Source: Natronosporangium hydrolyticum
GTDB lineage: Bacteria; Actinomycetota; Actinomycetes; Mycobacteriales; Micromonosporaceae
DNA: 64,000 nucleotides
Direction: 5' to 3'
Assembly: GCF_016925615.1 (NCBI RefSeq)
Contig: NZ_CP070499.1
Location: 2,046,001 to 2,110,000 of the forward strand
In this document: in pieces, positions 35,229 to 44,859 of the stretch
How positions within the stretch are numbered: position 1 is the first letter of the stretch
Layout: each line of letters starts with the position of its first letter
The notes under the pieces: model-generated
Told to the model about the DNA's origin: nothing
Database searches by the model: none
Seen by the model: the letters and a program-made list of their open reading frames with translations, nothing else
Translations under genes and position numbers: made by a program

Positions 35229-35987
35229 GTGGCAGAAAACCCGCAACCACCCGCCGAGGTGCTGGTGGTTGAACTTGACGTGGCTACCGACCTGCGCCGG
35301 CTCGGCGACTGGCTGACCGGAGCCGGCCTCCGGTTGCAGCGGGTCAAGCCGGCGGCCGGTGAGCCGCTGCCCGCCGACCCCACCGAGTACGCCGGAATGG
35401 TGGTGTTCGGGCGACAGCACCCGGACGCCCCACCCTGGCCGGCGGGGGCCGAGTCGCTGCTGCGTAAGGCGGTCCGATACCGGGTGCCGACGCTGGCGAT
35501 CGGCCGGGGGGCGCAGCTGCTCGCGCTCGCCCACGGCGGTGCGGTGGCCCCGGCCAGCAGCGCGCAGGCCGGGGCGGCGCTGGCTGCCCGCCGGGACGCA
35601 GCCGACTCCGACGTGCTCTTCGAACGGGTTCCGTTCACCCCGGATGTGGTGCAGTGGCTGCGGGACGAGATCTCCGAGTTGCCGGCCGGCGCCGTGCTGC
35701 TCGCCGCGTCGGTGCACCATCCGCATCAGGCGTTCCGGATCGGTTCGGCCGCCTGGGGGCTGCAGTTCCACATCGAGCCCGATCCGGGGCAGCTCGCCGA
35801 GTGGGCGGTCGCCGACCCGGAGCTGCTGCTGGCCGCCGGGGTGGACCCGGATGTGCTGGTCGCCGGGGTGGCCGCGGTCGGCGACGACCTGGCCGAGGTG
35901 TGGCAACCGGTGGCTGCCCGGTTCGCCGCCGTGGTTCGCGGGGAGCTCGTCACCGCCCCGCCCGATCTGCCGTTGCTCGGGCAGTGA
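35229..35987 (+). CDS. class I glutamine amidotransferase-like protein lacking the catalytic Cys
   Basis: A 252-residue protein with the class I GATase fold: VLVVELDVATDLRRLGDWL, GMVVFGRQHPDAPPW, then the nucleophile elbow region TLAIGRGAQLLALAHGG, and the late His-Glu motif WGLQFHIEPD. In active enzymes the elbow reads GxCxG (for example VCRGAQ); here the Cys position is Gly. His and Glu are kept. It is therefore probably a binding or regulatory relic, or the fold is used otherwise. The GTG at 35229 is weakly placed; the stop overlaps the glnE start (GTGA), suggesting a link to GlnE or nitrogen sensing. Confidence 0.82.
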   Translation: MAENPQPPAEVLVVELDVATDLRRLGDWLTGAGLRLQRVKPAAGEPLPADPTEYAGMVVFGRQHPDAPPWPAGAESLLRKAVRYRVPTLAIGRGAQLLALAHGGAVAPASSAQAGAALAARRDAADSDVLFERVPFTPDVVQWLRDEISELPAGAVLLAASVHHPHQAFRIGSAAWGLQFHIEPDPGQLAEWAVADPELLLAAGVDPDVLVAGVAAVGDDLAEVWQPVAARFAAVVRGELVTAPPDLPLLGQ

Positions 35988-38791
35988 ACGACTCGCGGGG
36001 GCCGGCCCGGAATCGGCAGGAGCGGGCCGGGCGGTTGGCCGGGGCGGCCGATCCGGAGCTGGCGCAGCGGCAGCTTGACCGGCTCACCGAGGCGCTTGGC
36101 ATCGATCCGCTCGCCGAGCATCCGGAGGTGCGTTCCCGGCTGCTGGCGGTGCTCGGCGCCTCCTCCGCGCTCGGTGACTACCTGGTCGCCCAGCCGGAGC
36201 AGTGGCGGTGCCTGCTGCCCGACGCACCGCCGGAACCGCCGGTCTCCGGCGCCGACGTCGCCGAGCTACGGGTGGCGTATCAGCGCAGCCTGTTGCGCAT
36301 CGCGGCCGACGACCTGACCGGCATGGTCGACCTGGAGGAGGTGATGGCGCGGCTGACCGGCCTGGCCGAGGCCACCCTGGCGGCGGCGTACCGGCTCGCC
36401 GACGGCCCCGCCGTCGCGCCGTCGCTGGCGGTGGTGGCGATGGGCAAGTGTGGTGGCGGAGAACTCAACTACGTCTCCGACGTGGACGTCATCTTCGTAG
36501 CCGACGACGGGGCGGATCTGCCGGCGGCCACCACGGTCGCGGCGACCATGATTCAGATCTGTGGTCAGGTGGCCTGGCAGGTGGATGCCGCGCTGCGGCC
36601 GGAGGGCGCCCGGGGGCCGCTGGTGCGGACCCTCGCCAGCCATCTGGCCTATTACCACAAGTGGGCGCGGACCTGGGAGTTTCAGGCGCTGCTCAAGGCC
36701 CGGGCGGCCGCTGGCGACGCCGCCCTCACCGAGCGCTGGCGCTCGGAGCTGCAGCCGTTGATCTGGGCGGCGGCGACTCGGCCGGACGCGGTCGCCGACA
36801 TCCGGGCGATGCGGCAGCGGATCATCGACAACGTACCCGCGGGGGAGCTCGACCGGGAGATCAAGCGGGGCCCCGGCGGCCTGCGCGACATCGAGTTCGC
36901 GGTGCAGCTACTGCAGCTGGTCCACGGCCGGGCCGATGAGAGCCTACGGGTGCCGGGTACGCTGCCGGCGCTGCGGGCGCTGGTCTCCGGTGGGTATGTG
37001 GGCCGGGACGACGGCGAGGCGCTGGTCGCGTCGTACCGGTTCCTGCGCCGGGTCGAGCATCGGCTGCAGCTGCAACGGCTGCGCCGCACCCACCTGGTGC
37101 CGGATGATCCGGCAGGGCTCGCGTGGCTGGCGACCGCTCTGGGCTACCGGGGCGACGCCCGCGGCGACGCGGTCGGCGCCTTCCGGGCGGAGTGGGTCGG
37201 GCACGCGGCCCAGGTGCGACGGTTGCACGCCAAACTGCTGTACCGACCGCTGCTCACCGCGGTGGCGCGGGTGTCGACCGACTCGCTGCGGTTGACTCCG
37301 GCGGCGGCGTCGGCCCGGCTGGAGCTGCTCGGCTTCGCCGACCCACCCGGCGCCCTGCGCCATCTGGAGGCGCTCACCGGCGGGGTGTCCCGCTCGGCGG
37401 CGATTCAACGCACCTTGTTGCCGGTGCTGCTGGAGGAGTTCGCGACCGCGCCGCAGCCCGACCGCGGGTTGTTGGCCTACCGGCAGGTCTCGGAGGCGCT
37501 GCGGGCGGTGCCGTGGTATTTGCGGCTGTTGCGCGACACCGGCCCGGTGGCGCAGCGGCTGGCCCGGGTGCTGGGGTTGTCCCGCTACGTCACGGAGCTG
37601 CTGGCGCGGGACCCGGAGGCGGTGCGGCTGCTAGCCGACGACGAGGAGCTCGTCCCCCGGTCCGGTTCGGTGCTGCGGGAAGGTTTCGCGGCCGCGGCCT
37701 CCCGGCATCTCAGCGGCGGTGCCGTGGGGGCCGCCACCGGGGCGGTGACCGCGGTACGGGCGCTGCGGCGCCGGGAGCTGCTCCGGATCGCCTGCGCCGA
37801 TGTGCTGGCCGCTGGCGAGCTGGCGCCGGGCAGCCCGGTCGAGATCGACACGGTCGGTGCGGCGCTCGCCGATCTGACCGACGCCACCATCGGAGCGACG
37901 CTCGCGGCGGCACGGGCGGCGGCGGGGGCGCCGGAGACCCTGCGGTTCGCGATCATCGGCATGGGCCGGCTCGGTGGCCGGGAGCTGAGCTACCCATCCG
38001 ACGCCGATGTGCTCTTTGTCTACGAAACCTCCGGTGGGCTGACCGACGAGCTGGCCGCCACCAGCGCCCGCCGGGTCGCCGAGCAGCTCCGCGGTCTGCT
38101 CTCCGCGCCGGCGCCAGACCCGCCGCTAGGGATCGACGCCGACCTGCGACCCGAAGGGCGGCAGGGGCCGCTGGTCCGCAGCCTCGCCGCGTACACCCAG
38201 TATTATGCCCGCTGGTCGGGAGTTTGGGAGGCGCAGGCGTTGCTGCGCGCCCGGTTCGTCGCTGGCGACGCCGACCTGGGCACCCGATTCCTGGCGATGG
38301 CCGACCGGGTGCGGTTCCCAGCTGGTGGGCTGACCCGAGAGCAGGTGGTGGAGATCCGGCGGATCAAGGCCAGGGTGGAGGCGGAGCGGCTGCCCCGCGG
38401 CGCGGACCCGCGTACCCACACCAAGTTGGGCCGCGGTGGGTTGGCCGATGTGGAGTGGACGATCCAGCTGTTGCAGCTGCGGCACGGGGCGGAGGTGGCC
38501 GAGCTGCGGACGCCGCAGACGCTGCCGGCCTTCGCCGCCGCCCGCACCGCGGGCCTGATCGGCGCGACCGACGCCACCGCGCTGGTCACCGGCTGGCGGC
38601 TGGCAGCGCAGGTGCGTAACGCCCTGACCTTGGTACGTGGCCGACCCGCCGACGAACTGCCGGCGCACGGTCCGGAGCTGGCCGGGGTGGCCCAGTTGCT
38701 GGCCGAGCCGGACCCGCACGAGTTCTACGACCACTACCTGCGGGTGGCGCGCCACAGCCGGGCGGCGATGGAGCGGGTCTTCGATGGCTAG
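35984..38791 (+). CDS. glnE: bifunctional glutamine synthetase adenylyltransferase / deadenylase
   Basis: GlnE adds or removes AMP on a Tyr of glutamine synthetase, turning it off or on with nitrogen state. The protein is 935 residues from the GTG at 35984, coupled to the preceding gene by GTGA. It has two nucleotidyltransferase halves: the N-terminal adenylyl-removing domain with VVAMGKCGGGELNYVSDVDV (about residue 150) and the C-terminal adenylylating domain with IIGMGRLGGRELSYPSDADV (about 660). Both have the GG-x9-DxD layout intact, and each is followed by a helical GlnD-UR_UTase-like segment (REIKRGPGGLRDIEF, HTKLGRGGLADVEW). Its likely target GlnA lies 4.5 kb downstream. Confidence 0.96.
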   Translation: MNDSRGPARNRQERAGRLAGAADPELAQRQLDRLTEALGIDPLAEHPEVRSRLLAVLGASSALGDYLVAQPEQWRCLLPDAPPEPPVSGADVAELRVAYQRSLLRIAADDLTGMVDLEEVMARLTGLAEATLAAAYRLADGPAVAPSLAVVAMGKCGGGELNYVSDVDVIFVADDGADLPAATTVAATMIQICGQVAWQVDAALRPEGARGPLVRTLASHLAYYHKWARTWEFQALLKARAAAGDAALTERWRSELQPLIWAAATRPDAVADIRAMRQRIIDNVPAGELDREIKRGPGGLRDIEFAVQLLQLVHGRADESLRVPGTLPALRALVSGGYVGRDDGEALVASYRFLRRVEHRLQLQRLRRTHLVPDDPAGLAWLATALGYRGDARGDAVGAFRAEWVGHAAQVRRLHAKLLYRPLLTAVARVSTDSLRLTPAAASARLELLGFADPPGALRHLEALTGGVSRSAAIQRTLLPVLLEEFATAPQPDRGLLAYRQVSEALRAVPWYLRLLRDTGPVAQRLARVLGLSRYVTELLARDPEAVRLLADDEELVPRSGSVLREGFAAAASRHLSGGAVGAATGAVTAVRALRRRELLRIACADVLAAGELAPGSPVEIDTVGAALADLTDATIGATLAAARAAAGAPETLRFAIIGMGRLGGRELSYPSDADVLFVYETSGGLTDELAATSARRVAEQLRGLLSAPAPDPPLGIDADLRPEGRQGPLVRSLAAYTQYYARWSGVWEAQALLRARFVAGDADLGTRFLAMADRVRFPAGGLTREQVVEIRRIKARVEAERLPRGADPRTHTKLGRGGLADVEWTIQLLQLRHGAEVAELRTPQTLPAFAAARTAGLIGATDATALVTGWRLAAQVRNALTLVRGRPADELPAHGPELAGVAQLLAEPDPHEFYDHYLRVARHSRAAMERVFDG

Positions 38792-40538
38792 TCCGGTGGG
38801 CACCGGGCGCGGCCTGGTGCCGGGTGGTGCGGTCGCCGCACTGACCCGACCCGATCGGCGGCCGCTGCTGGTCACCGGAGCGCTGGCGGTGGCCCTGGTG
38901 GTCGCCTGGCTGCTGGCGCCGCCGATGGGCACCGACCTGTCCGCGCAGGTGGCCCGGGCCGACTTCTTCGCCGAGCACGGCTGGGCGCCGGTCGATTTCC
39001 GCTGGTACGGCGGGGTGGTGCCGTACGGCTACAGCATGGTGTCGCCGCCGTTGATGGCGTGGCTGGGTCCTCGGCCGGTGGGTGCGATCGCGGCTGTTGT
39101 CTCCGCGCTCGCCCTGGTGGTGCTGCTGCGGCGGACCGGCGCGCCGCGCCCGCTGCTCGGCGGCGTGTTGGGTGCGGTGGGTTTCGCCGGCAACCTGGTC
39201 TCGGGTCGGGTCACATTCGCGCTGGGGGTGGCGTTCGGCCTGCTCGCGCTGGTCGCCCTGACCGGCCACGGGCCGCAGCTGCGGCGATGGACCGGGGCGT
39301 TGGTGCTGGCCGCGGTGGCGGCGGCGGCGAGTCCGGTGGCGGGCCTGTTCGTCGGCCTCGCCGGGGTAGCGCTGCTCTGCCACGGCTGGCGGCGGCGCGA
39401 CCCCACCCCGGGCGGCGGGACCCGGCCGGTGGTGTGGCGTGGTTCGTTTCGCCCGACCGACCCGGCGCTCGGTGGGCTGATGCTGATCGCCGGGTCGGGC
39501 GTACCGGTGCTGGTGATGGGTGGCTGGTTCGGCACCGGTGGGTGGATGAACATGAGCGCCGCCGATCTGTGGCAGGCGGTGGTGGCCAGCCTGGTGGTGG
39601 CGCTGCTGGTGCCGCACCGGGTGGTCCGGGCCGGGGCGCTGTTGTCGGCGGCCGGGGTAGCGGCGGCTTACCTGGTGCCGACGCCGGTGGGGCTGAACGC
39701 TACCCGGTTGGCGGCGCTGTTCGCGCTGCCGCTGGTGGGCGCGTACGCGATGGTGCCGCAGTGGGTGTGGATCGGTTGGCGGCTGACCAGGTCGGCGCTG
39801 GGCAGGTTCATCCATCGGGCGCACGGGTGGCAGCTGCGGCGGCCGGTGGGCTGGTTGACCGCGGTGCTGGCGGGCTTGGCGGTGTGGCAGCCGCCGGTGG
39901 TCTTCCAGGATCTGGCCCGTGCTGGCGATCCGACGGCGGCGCCGGAGCACTATGCGGCGCTGCGGGAGGAGCTCGCCGGCCGGCAGTTGGAGGGGCGGGT
40001 CGAGGTGGTGCCGACCGTCAACTATTGGGAGGCGGCGCACCTGGACACCGCCCCGCTCGCCCGGGGTTGGTTGCGCCAGGCCGACCTCGACCGGCATCCA
40101 CTCTTTTTCGACGGGACCCTCGACGCCGACTCATATCAGCAGTGGCTCACCGATAACGGGGTCGCGTACGTGGTGCTCCCGCAAGGGCCGGTGTCGTGGG
40201 TGGGCCGCCCGGAGGCGGAGCTGATCGATGAGGGGTTGCCTTACCTCGATCCGGTGTGGGAGGACGACGACTGGGTGCTGTATAAGGTCATCGACGCCCC
40301 GGCGATCCTGGAGGGGCCGGCGACCCTGCTGGAGATGACGCCGCAGTCGGTGGTGTTCGAGGTCACCGAGGCCGATGCGGAGGTGTTGCTGCGGGTGTGG
40401 TGGTCGCGCCGGTTGGCGATCGTGGGCGACGGTGAGGCCTGCTTGACCGCGGCGGGGGAGTGGACCGAGGTGCAGGTCGCCGAGCCGGGTGAGTATGAGG
40501 TGCTGGGGGTGGTCACCCGGCCGGGCCCGCGCTGCTGA
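38784..40538 (+). CDS. polytopic membrane protein, GT-C glycosyltransferase-like
   Basis: A 584-residue protein whose ATG overlaps the end of glnE by 8 bases. About 8-10 membrane helices occupy the first 400 residues (LLVTGALAVALVVAWLL, VGAIAAVVSALALVVLL, LVLAAVAAAASPVAGLFVGL and others), followed by an outside domain of about 170 residues with VPTVNYWEAAHLDTAPLARG. The first outside loop, PPMGTDLSAQVARADFFAEH with VDFRWYGGVVPYGYS, has the acidic residue and aromatic pattern of GT-C enzymes that use lipid-linked sugars. No defined family is recognised. It could build a cell-wall glycan. The 3' end overlaps the convergent acylase gene by 26 bases. Confidence 0.72.
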   Translation: MASPVGTGRGLVPGGAVAALTRPDRRPLLVTGALAVALVVAWLLAPPMGTDLSAQVARADFFAEHGWAPVDFRWYGGVVPYGYSMVSPPLMAWLGPRPVGAIAAVVSALALVVLLRRTGAPRPLLGGVLGAVGFAGNLVSGRVTFALGVAFGLLALVALTGHGPQLRRWTGALVLAAVAAAASPVAGLFVGLAGVALLCHGWRRRDPTPGGGTRPVVWRGSFRPTDPALGGLMLIAGSGVPVLVMGGWFGTGGWMNMSAADLWQAVVASLVVALLVPHRVVRAGALLSAAGVAAAYLVPTPVGLNATRLAALFALPLVGAYAMVPQWVWIGWRLTRSALGRFIHRAHGWQLRRPVGWLTAVLAGLAVWQPPVVFQDLARAGDPTAAPEHYAALREELAGRQLEGRVEVVPTVNYWEAAHLDTAPLARGWLRQADLDRHPLFFDGTLDADSYQQWLTDNGVAYVVLPQGPVSWVGRPEAELIDEGLPYLDPVWEDDDWVLYKVIDAPAILEGPATLLEMTPQSVVFEVTEADAEVLLRVWWSRRLAIVGDGEACLTAAGEWTEVQVAEPGEYEVLGVVTRPGPRC

Positions 40539-43155
40539 GCCGTAGTTCGGCCACCGCCTCCGCCTCGATGGTGGCGCGTTCCCACCGCCACGGCAGCATC
40601 TCGCCCCGTTGCCAGGGCTCCAGCTGGTCGACGTAGTTGGCGTGGTAGGGGTGCCCGGAGTTGCCGGTGGCCTGGATCCAGCGGGCACTGTCCAGGTCAG
40701 ACATGTCGATGACCATCCGCATCGACGGCAGGACGGTCACCTCGTAGCCGTCGGTGCGGGCGTCCCACGACGTCGCGTTGACGATGTCCGACCCGCCGGC
40801 GACCGGGAACGGACCCCGGTTGAACAGCGACTCCACCGGACCGATCCCGGAGCTGCCGAAGGTGGCGTCGCGTAGGTGCAGCGTGTGCAGGTCCCCCCAG
40901 CGCCATTGGGCGGGGTCCTCGCCGAACTCAGCCGCGAGATCCTGGTACGCGTCGGTGAGCGCCTGCGCGAGGATGTCGTCGCGGGTTTCGGTGGTTCCGG
41001 TGTCGAGCCGGTTCCACCACGGCGAGTCGGGTTCGTCGAGCAGCGCCGCCACCACGTCCAACCAGCGGCCCCGGCCGGTCGGTTGCCGGTCTTCGGGCAG
41101 CTCGTCGAAGGTCAACTGGAGCAGGTGTCGCCACACCGCGTTGTAGTAGGCCGCGGCGGCCGCGCTGTGCGCCTCGGTCGACCCCGGGTCGCCGTCGGCG
41201 GGTTGCTGATGGTCCCACTCCCGCAGCAGCTCCACCGCGGCCTGCTCCGGGCCGTCGCGGTCGGGGGCGGGTGCGGCGGCTAGCAGCGCCGGCACCAGCG
41301 TCGGTGCGAACTGTTGGTAGTTGTCGAAGACCATCCGTTCCATGTCGGCCACGGTGATCGGTCCGGCGGCGATCGCCTCGTCGAGCAGGTCGTAGATCCG
41401 GTTGCTGCGGTAGCCGACCCCCCAATCTTCGGTGAGGGCGGGCTGGTACTGCGGCCCGACGACGGCCTGGTTGGCGGCGACGATCAGTGCCTCGGGCGGG
41501 TTGTAGGTGTGTGGCAGCGCTTCGAACGGCACATCGTCGCCCCAGTCGAACTCCGAGCTCCAGCCGGGCGCCGGCCACTGCCCGTCGTGGGCGGCCCGCA
41601 CCGGCACCCGGCCCGGCGCCTGGTAACCGATGGCGCCGTCGACGTCGGCGTAGACCAGGTTCTGCGACGGCACCTCGAAGCGCGCCGCCGCTTCCCGGAA
41701 GTCTTCCCAGCCGGTGGCCTGGTTCAGCACGAACAGCGCCTCGATGGTGGTGCCCGGGGTCAGCGCGGTCCAGGCCAGCGAGAAGCCGAACTCCTCACCA
41801 CCGGGGGCGCTCGGGGCCGCACCCGCGGTGTCGATCACCTCATCCTGCACCGGGCCGGCGTCGGCGAGCCGTGCCAGCTCATCATCGGCGTCGGAGAGCA
41901 GCGGCCCGCGGTGGGTCTGCCGCACCTCGACGGTGACATCGTCACCGCCGGCGACCCGGATCGTCTCGGTGCGTACCGACAGCTCCTGCCACTGCCCGTC
42001 GAGTTCGTACCGGTCGTCGGCGAGCCGTTCCAGGTACAGGTCGGTCACGTCCGGGTTGAGGTTGGTGAAGCCCCACGCGATCCGGTCGTTGTGGCCGATC
42101 ACCACCCCGGGGACGCCGGTGAAGCTGAACCCGCTGACCCGGTAACCGCAGTCGCAGTGCAGCCCGACCTGGTACCACGTCCCGGGCATGGTCACCCCCA
42201 GGTGCGGGTCGTTGACCAGGATCGGGGCGCCGGATTCGGTGTGCGCACCGCTGACCACCCAGGAGTTCGACCCCACTCCGGCGTCGCTGCCGGCGGGGCC
42301 GAACCCTCCGGCCGGGGCGGCGCTGCCGGCTCCGCCCTGACTGTCGGCCTCGCCGCCGCGGCCGGCGGCCGCACCCGACTCGGCCGGCTCGTCGTCGCCG
42401 GGGACGAACTCACCGTCGACCAGATCGCCGTCACCGACGATCGGCGGCTGCTCCTGGTACTGGTAGCCGGGGAAGAGCTCATCGATCTGGTCCCGGCGCA
42501 GGCCGGCGGCGAGCAGCGCCGCGCGTTCCACCTCCGCGTCGAGGTTGCCGCGCAGCTCCCAGGCCATCGCCTTCAACCAGGCGAGACTGTCGATCGGGTC
42601 CCAGGGCGCCACCTCGTAGCCGGAGTTCTGCAGGCCCAGCACCCGGTAGTGCAGTGACTTGCGGCCGGTGGCGGCCGGTCCGCCGGTCTCCGCCACCCAG
42701 GCGTCCACCCCTTCGGCGTACGCGGTGAGGTAGCGCTGGGTTTCGGCGCTGAGCAGCTCCCACTCGGCCTCGGCCACCCGGCGCCAGCCCATGGTCCGCA
42801 GATACGTGTCCATCTCCACCTGATCGGGGCCGAACAGCTCCGAGAGCCGGCCACTGGTGAGGTGCCGGCGGAAGTCCATCTCCCAGAACCGGTCCTGGGC
42901 GTGGGTGAACCCTTGGGCGCGGAACAGGTCCTCCACGGTTTCGGCGTAGATCTGGGGGACGCCGTGCTGGTCACGGTAGACGGTGACCGGGGAGTCCAGC
43001 GCGGGCAGAGCGAGCTCCCCGTCGTGGCTGGGGAAGGCGCGGCGGACGGTCCAGACCCCGAGGAGGCTGGCGACGAGCGCGACGACCAGCAGGGTTGCGA
43101 GCGTCCAGATGCCGATCTTCAACGTTCGGCGGGGCCAGCGCGCAGCGGAGTTCAT
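40513..43155 (-). CDS. penicillin acylase-family (S45) N-terminal nucleophile hydrolase
   Basis: An 880-residue protein with a membrane anchor at residues 13-36 (IGIWTLATLLVVALVASLLG). Ntn-hydrolase marks are VTVYRDQHGVPQIYAETVED and FTHAQDRFWEMDFRRHL in the alpha part, then an acidic, Gly/Ala-rich spacer (about 250-290, EFVPGDDEPAESGAAAGRGG) and the self-cleavage site GSNSWVVSG near residue 295, where the Ser becomes the N-terminal nucleophile. Later motifs are LVNDPHLGVTMPGTWYQVGL and IAWGFTNLNPDVTDLYLE. Such enzymes cleave penicillins, cyclic lipopeptides or acyl-homoserine lactones; the substrate is unknown. The enzyme is expected to act outside the membrane. Confidence 0.93.
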   Translation of the reverse strand: MNSAARWPRRTLKIGIWTLATLLVVALVASLLGVWTVRRAFPSHDGELALPALDSPVTVYRDQHGVPQIYAETVEDLFRAQGFTHAQDRFWEMDFRRHLTSGRLSELFGPDQVEMDTYLRTMGWRRVAEAEWELLSAETQRYLTAYAEGVDAWVAETGGPAATGRKSLHYRVLGLQNSGYEVAPWDPIDSLAWLKAMAWELRGNLDAEVERAALLAAGLRRDQIDELFPGYQYQEQPPIVGDGDLVDGEFVPGDDEPAESGAAAGRGGEADSQGGAGSAAPAGGFGPAGSDAGVGSNSWVVSGAHTESGAPILVNDPHLGVTMPGTWYQVGLHCDCGYRVSGFSFTGVPGVVIGHNDRIAWGFTNLNPDVTDLYLERLADDRYELDGQWQELSVRTETIRVAGGDDVTVEVRQTHRGPLLSDADDELARLADAGPVQDEVIDTAGAAPSAPGGEEFGFSLAWTALTPGTTIEALFVLNQATGWEDFREAAARFEVPSQNLVYADVDGAIGYQAPGRVPVRAAHDGQWPAPGWSSEFDWGDDVPFEALPHTYNPPEALIVAANQAVVGPQYQPALTEDWGVGYRSNRIYDLLDEAIAAGPITVADMERMVFDNYQQFAPTLVPALLAAAPAPDRDGPEQAAVELLREWDHQQPADGDPGSTEAHSAAAAAYYNAVWRHLLQLTFDELPEDRQPTGRGRWLDVVAALLDEPDSPWWNRLDTGTTETRDDILAQALTDAYQDLAAEFGEDPAQWRWGDLHTLHLRDATFGSSGIGPVESLFNRGPFPVAGGSDIVNATSWDARTDGYEVTVLPSMRMVIDMSDLDSARWIQATGNSGHPYHANYVDQLEPWQRGEMLPWRWERATIEAEAVAELRLSSAGPAG

Positions 43156-43216
43156 CCCGGCAGCGTACTTGCGGGTAGGCCGCCGTGTCGGCCCGGCGCT
43201 GATCAGAGGCGGCAGA

Positions 43217-43257
43217 CGGCGAGGGCCGCCCGGAGAATCTCCGGGCGGCCCTCGCCG
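43217..43257 (-). terminator. glnA terminator hairpin, perfect 20-bp stem
   Basis: CGGCGAGGGCCGCCCGGAGA and its exact complement are separated by a single A (the tip will open by a few pairs). It lies 16 bases past the glnA stop on the minus strand and before the acylase gene. There is no T-run. Confidence 0.85.
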
Positions 43258-43272
43258 TGGTGGTCTTCTGGG

Positions 43273-44697
43273 TCAGACCCCGAAGTACATCTCGAACTCG
43301 TGCGGCGTCGGACGCAGCCGAACTGGGTCGATCTCGTTCTCGTTCTTCCAGTCGATCCAGGTCTCGATCAGGTCCGGCGTGAACACCCCGCCCTCGAGCA
43401 GGTAGTTGTGGTCGGCCTTGAGCGCCTCCAGCACCTCAGGCAGCGAGCCCGGGGTCTGGGTGACGTTGGCGTAGTCCTCCGGCGGCAGGTCGTACAGGTC
43501 CTTGTCGATCGGCGCCGGCGGTTCGATCTTGTTTTTGACCCCGTCGAGGCCGGCCATCAACATCGCCGAGAAGGCGAGGTACGGGTTGGCGGACGCGTCC
43601 GGCACCCGGAACTCGACCCGCTTCGCCTTCGGGCTGGCGCCCGTGACCGGAATCCGGATGCAGGCGGAGCGGTTACGCTGCGAGTAGACCAGGTTCACCG
43701 GGGCCTCGAAGCCGGGGACCAGCCGCCGGTACGAGTTGACCGTCGGGTTGGTGAACGCCAGCAGGCTCGGCGCGTGGGTGAGCAGCCCCCCGATATACCA
43801 GCGGGCCATGTCCGACAGGCCGGCGTAGCCGGTCTCGTCGTAGAAGAGCGCGTCACCGTTGAGCGAGAGGCTCTGGTGGGTGTGCATCCCCGACCCGTTG
43901 TCGCCGAAGAGCGGCTTCGGCATGAAGGTGGCGGTCTTGCCGTTGGCCCAGGCGGTGTTCTTGATGACGTACTTGAACAGCTGGGTCTGGTCGGCGCAGT
44001 GCAGCAGGGTGGAGAACCGGTAGTTGATCTCCGCCTGGCCGGCGGTGCCGACCTCGTGGTGGGCCCGCTCGACCGTGATGCCCACCTTGCCGAGGTTGGT
44101 AACCATGGCGTTGCGCAGGTCGGCGTAGTGGTCGGTCGGCGGGACCGGGAAGTAGCCGCCCTTGTAAGCGGTCTTGTATCCCCGGTTGCCGCCCGGCTCT
44201 TCCCGCCCGGTGGCCCAGGCGCCCTCGACCGAGTCGATGTAGTAGTAGCTCTGGTGCGGGCTGGTCTCGTGCCGGATCGAGTCGAAGACGTAGAACTCGG
44301 CCTCGGGCCCGAAGTACGCGGTGTCGGCGATCCCGCTGGAGATCAGGTAGGCCTCGGCCTTCTTCGCGACGTTCCGCGGGTCCCGGCTGTACGGCTCACG
44401 GGTGAACGGGTCGTGGATGAAGAAGTTCATCGCGAGCGTCTTCTCAGCCCGGAACGGGTCGACGAAGGCGGTCGCCACGTCCGGCAGCAGCAGCATGTCC
44501 GACTCGTGGATCTGCTGGAACCCGCGGATCGACGAACCGTCGAAGGCGAGCCCGTCGGTGGCGACCGAGTCGTCGAACGACTCGATCGGGACGACGAAGT
44601 GCTGCATGACCCCGAGCAGGTCGCAGAACCGGACGTCGATGAACTTGACACCCTCGCTGCTGATGTAACGGAGCAGCTCATCAGGGTTGGCGAACAA
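43273..44697 (-). CDS. glnA: glutamine synthetase type I
   Basis: The main GS, forming glutamine from glutamate, ammonia and ATP; 474 residues. The TTG at 44697 gives [20 protein letters not shown], matching the usual MFxNxDE start, with AGGAGG five bases upstream; the GTG one codon earlier is the alternative. Motifs are [57 protein letters not shown] and [10 protein letters not shown]. The adenylylation loop [10 protein letters not shown] is present, so this is the probable substrate of GlnE (35984). A strong hairpin follows. Confidence 0.97.
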   Translation of the reverse strand: MFANPDELLRYISSEGVKFIDVRFCDLLGVMQHFVVPIESFDDSVATDGLAFDGSSIRGFQQIHESDMLLLPDVATAFVDPFRAEKTLAMNFFIHDPFTREPYSRDPRNVAKKAEAYLISSGIADTAYFGPEAEFYVFDSIRHETSPHQSYYYIDSVEGAWATGREEPGGNRGYKTAYKGGYFPVPPTDHYADLRNAMVTNLGKVGITVERAHHEVGTAGQAEINYRFSTLLHCADQTQLFKYVIKNTAWANGKTATFMPKPLFGDNGSGMHTHQSLSLNGDALFYDETGYAGLSDMARWYIGGLLTHAPSLLAFTNPTVNSYRRLVPGFEAPVNLVYSQRNRSACIRIPVTGASPKAKRVEFRVPDASANPYLAFSAMLMAGLDGVKNKIEPPAPIDKDLYDLPPEDYANVTQTPGSLPEVLEALKADHNYLLEGGVFTPDLIETWIDWKNENEIDPVRLRPTPHEFEMYFGV

Positions 44698-44859
44698 CAC
44701 TTCCTCCTGGCGCTGGCGTGCGGATCGGGTACATCCGGCCGGACGCAACGTCGCGCACAGGTGGCCGGCTCTGCACCTAGCCTATGGCCGAGGGGTTGCC
44801 CTAGCGTGTCTCGACTGTTTCTGGTCTGTTACAGCATCCCGGCGGGGGATCCGGGCCGG

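Noticed and set aside
38586-40097. 503-codon minus-strand frame opposite the glnE end and the membrane protein gene
   Set aside because: Antisense shadow; extremely rich in Arg, His, Pro and Gln with no domain.
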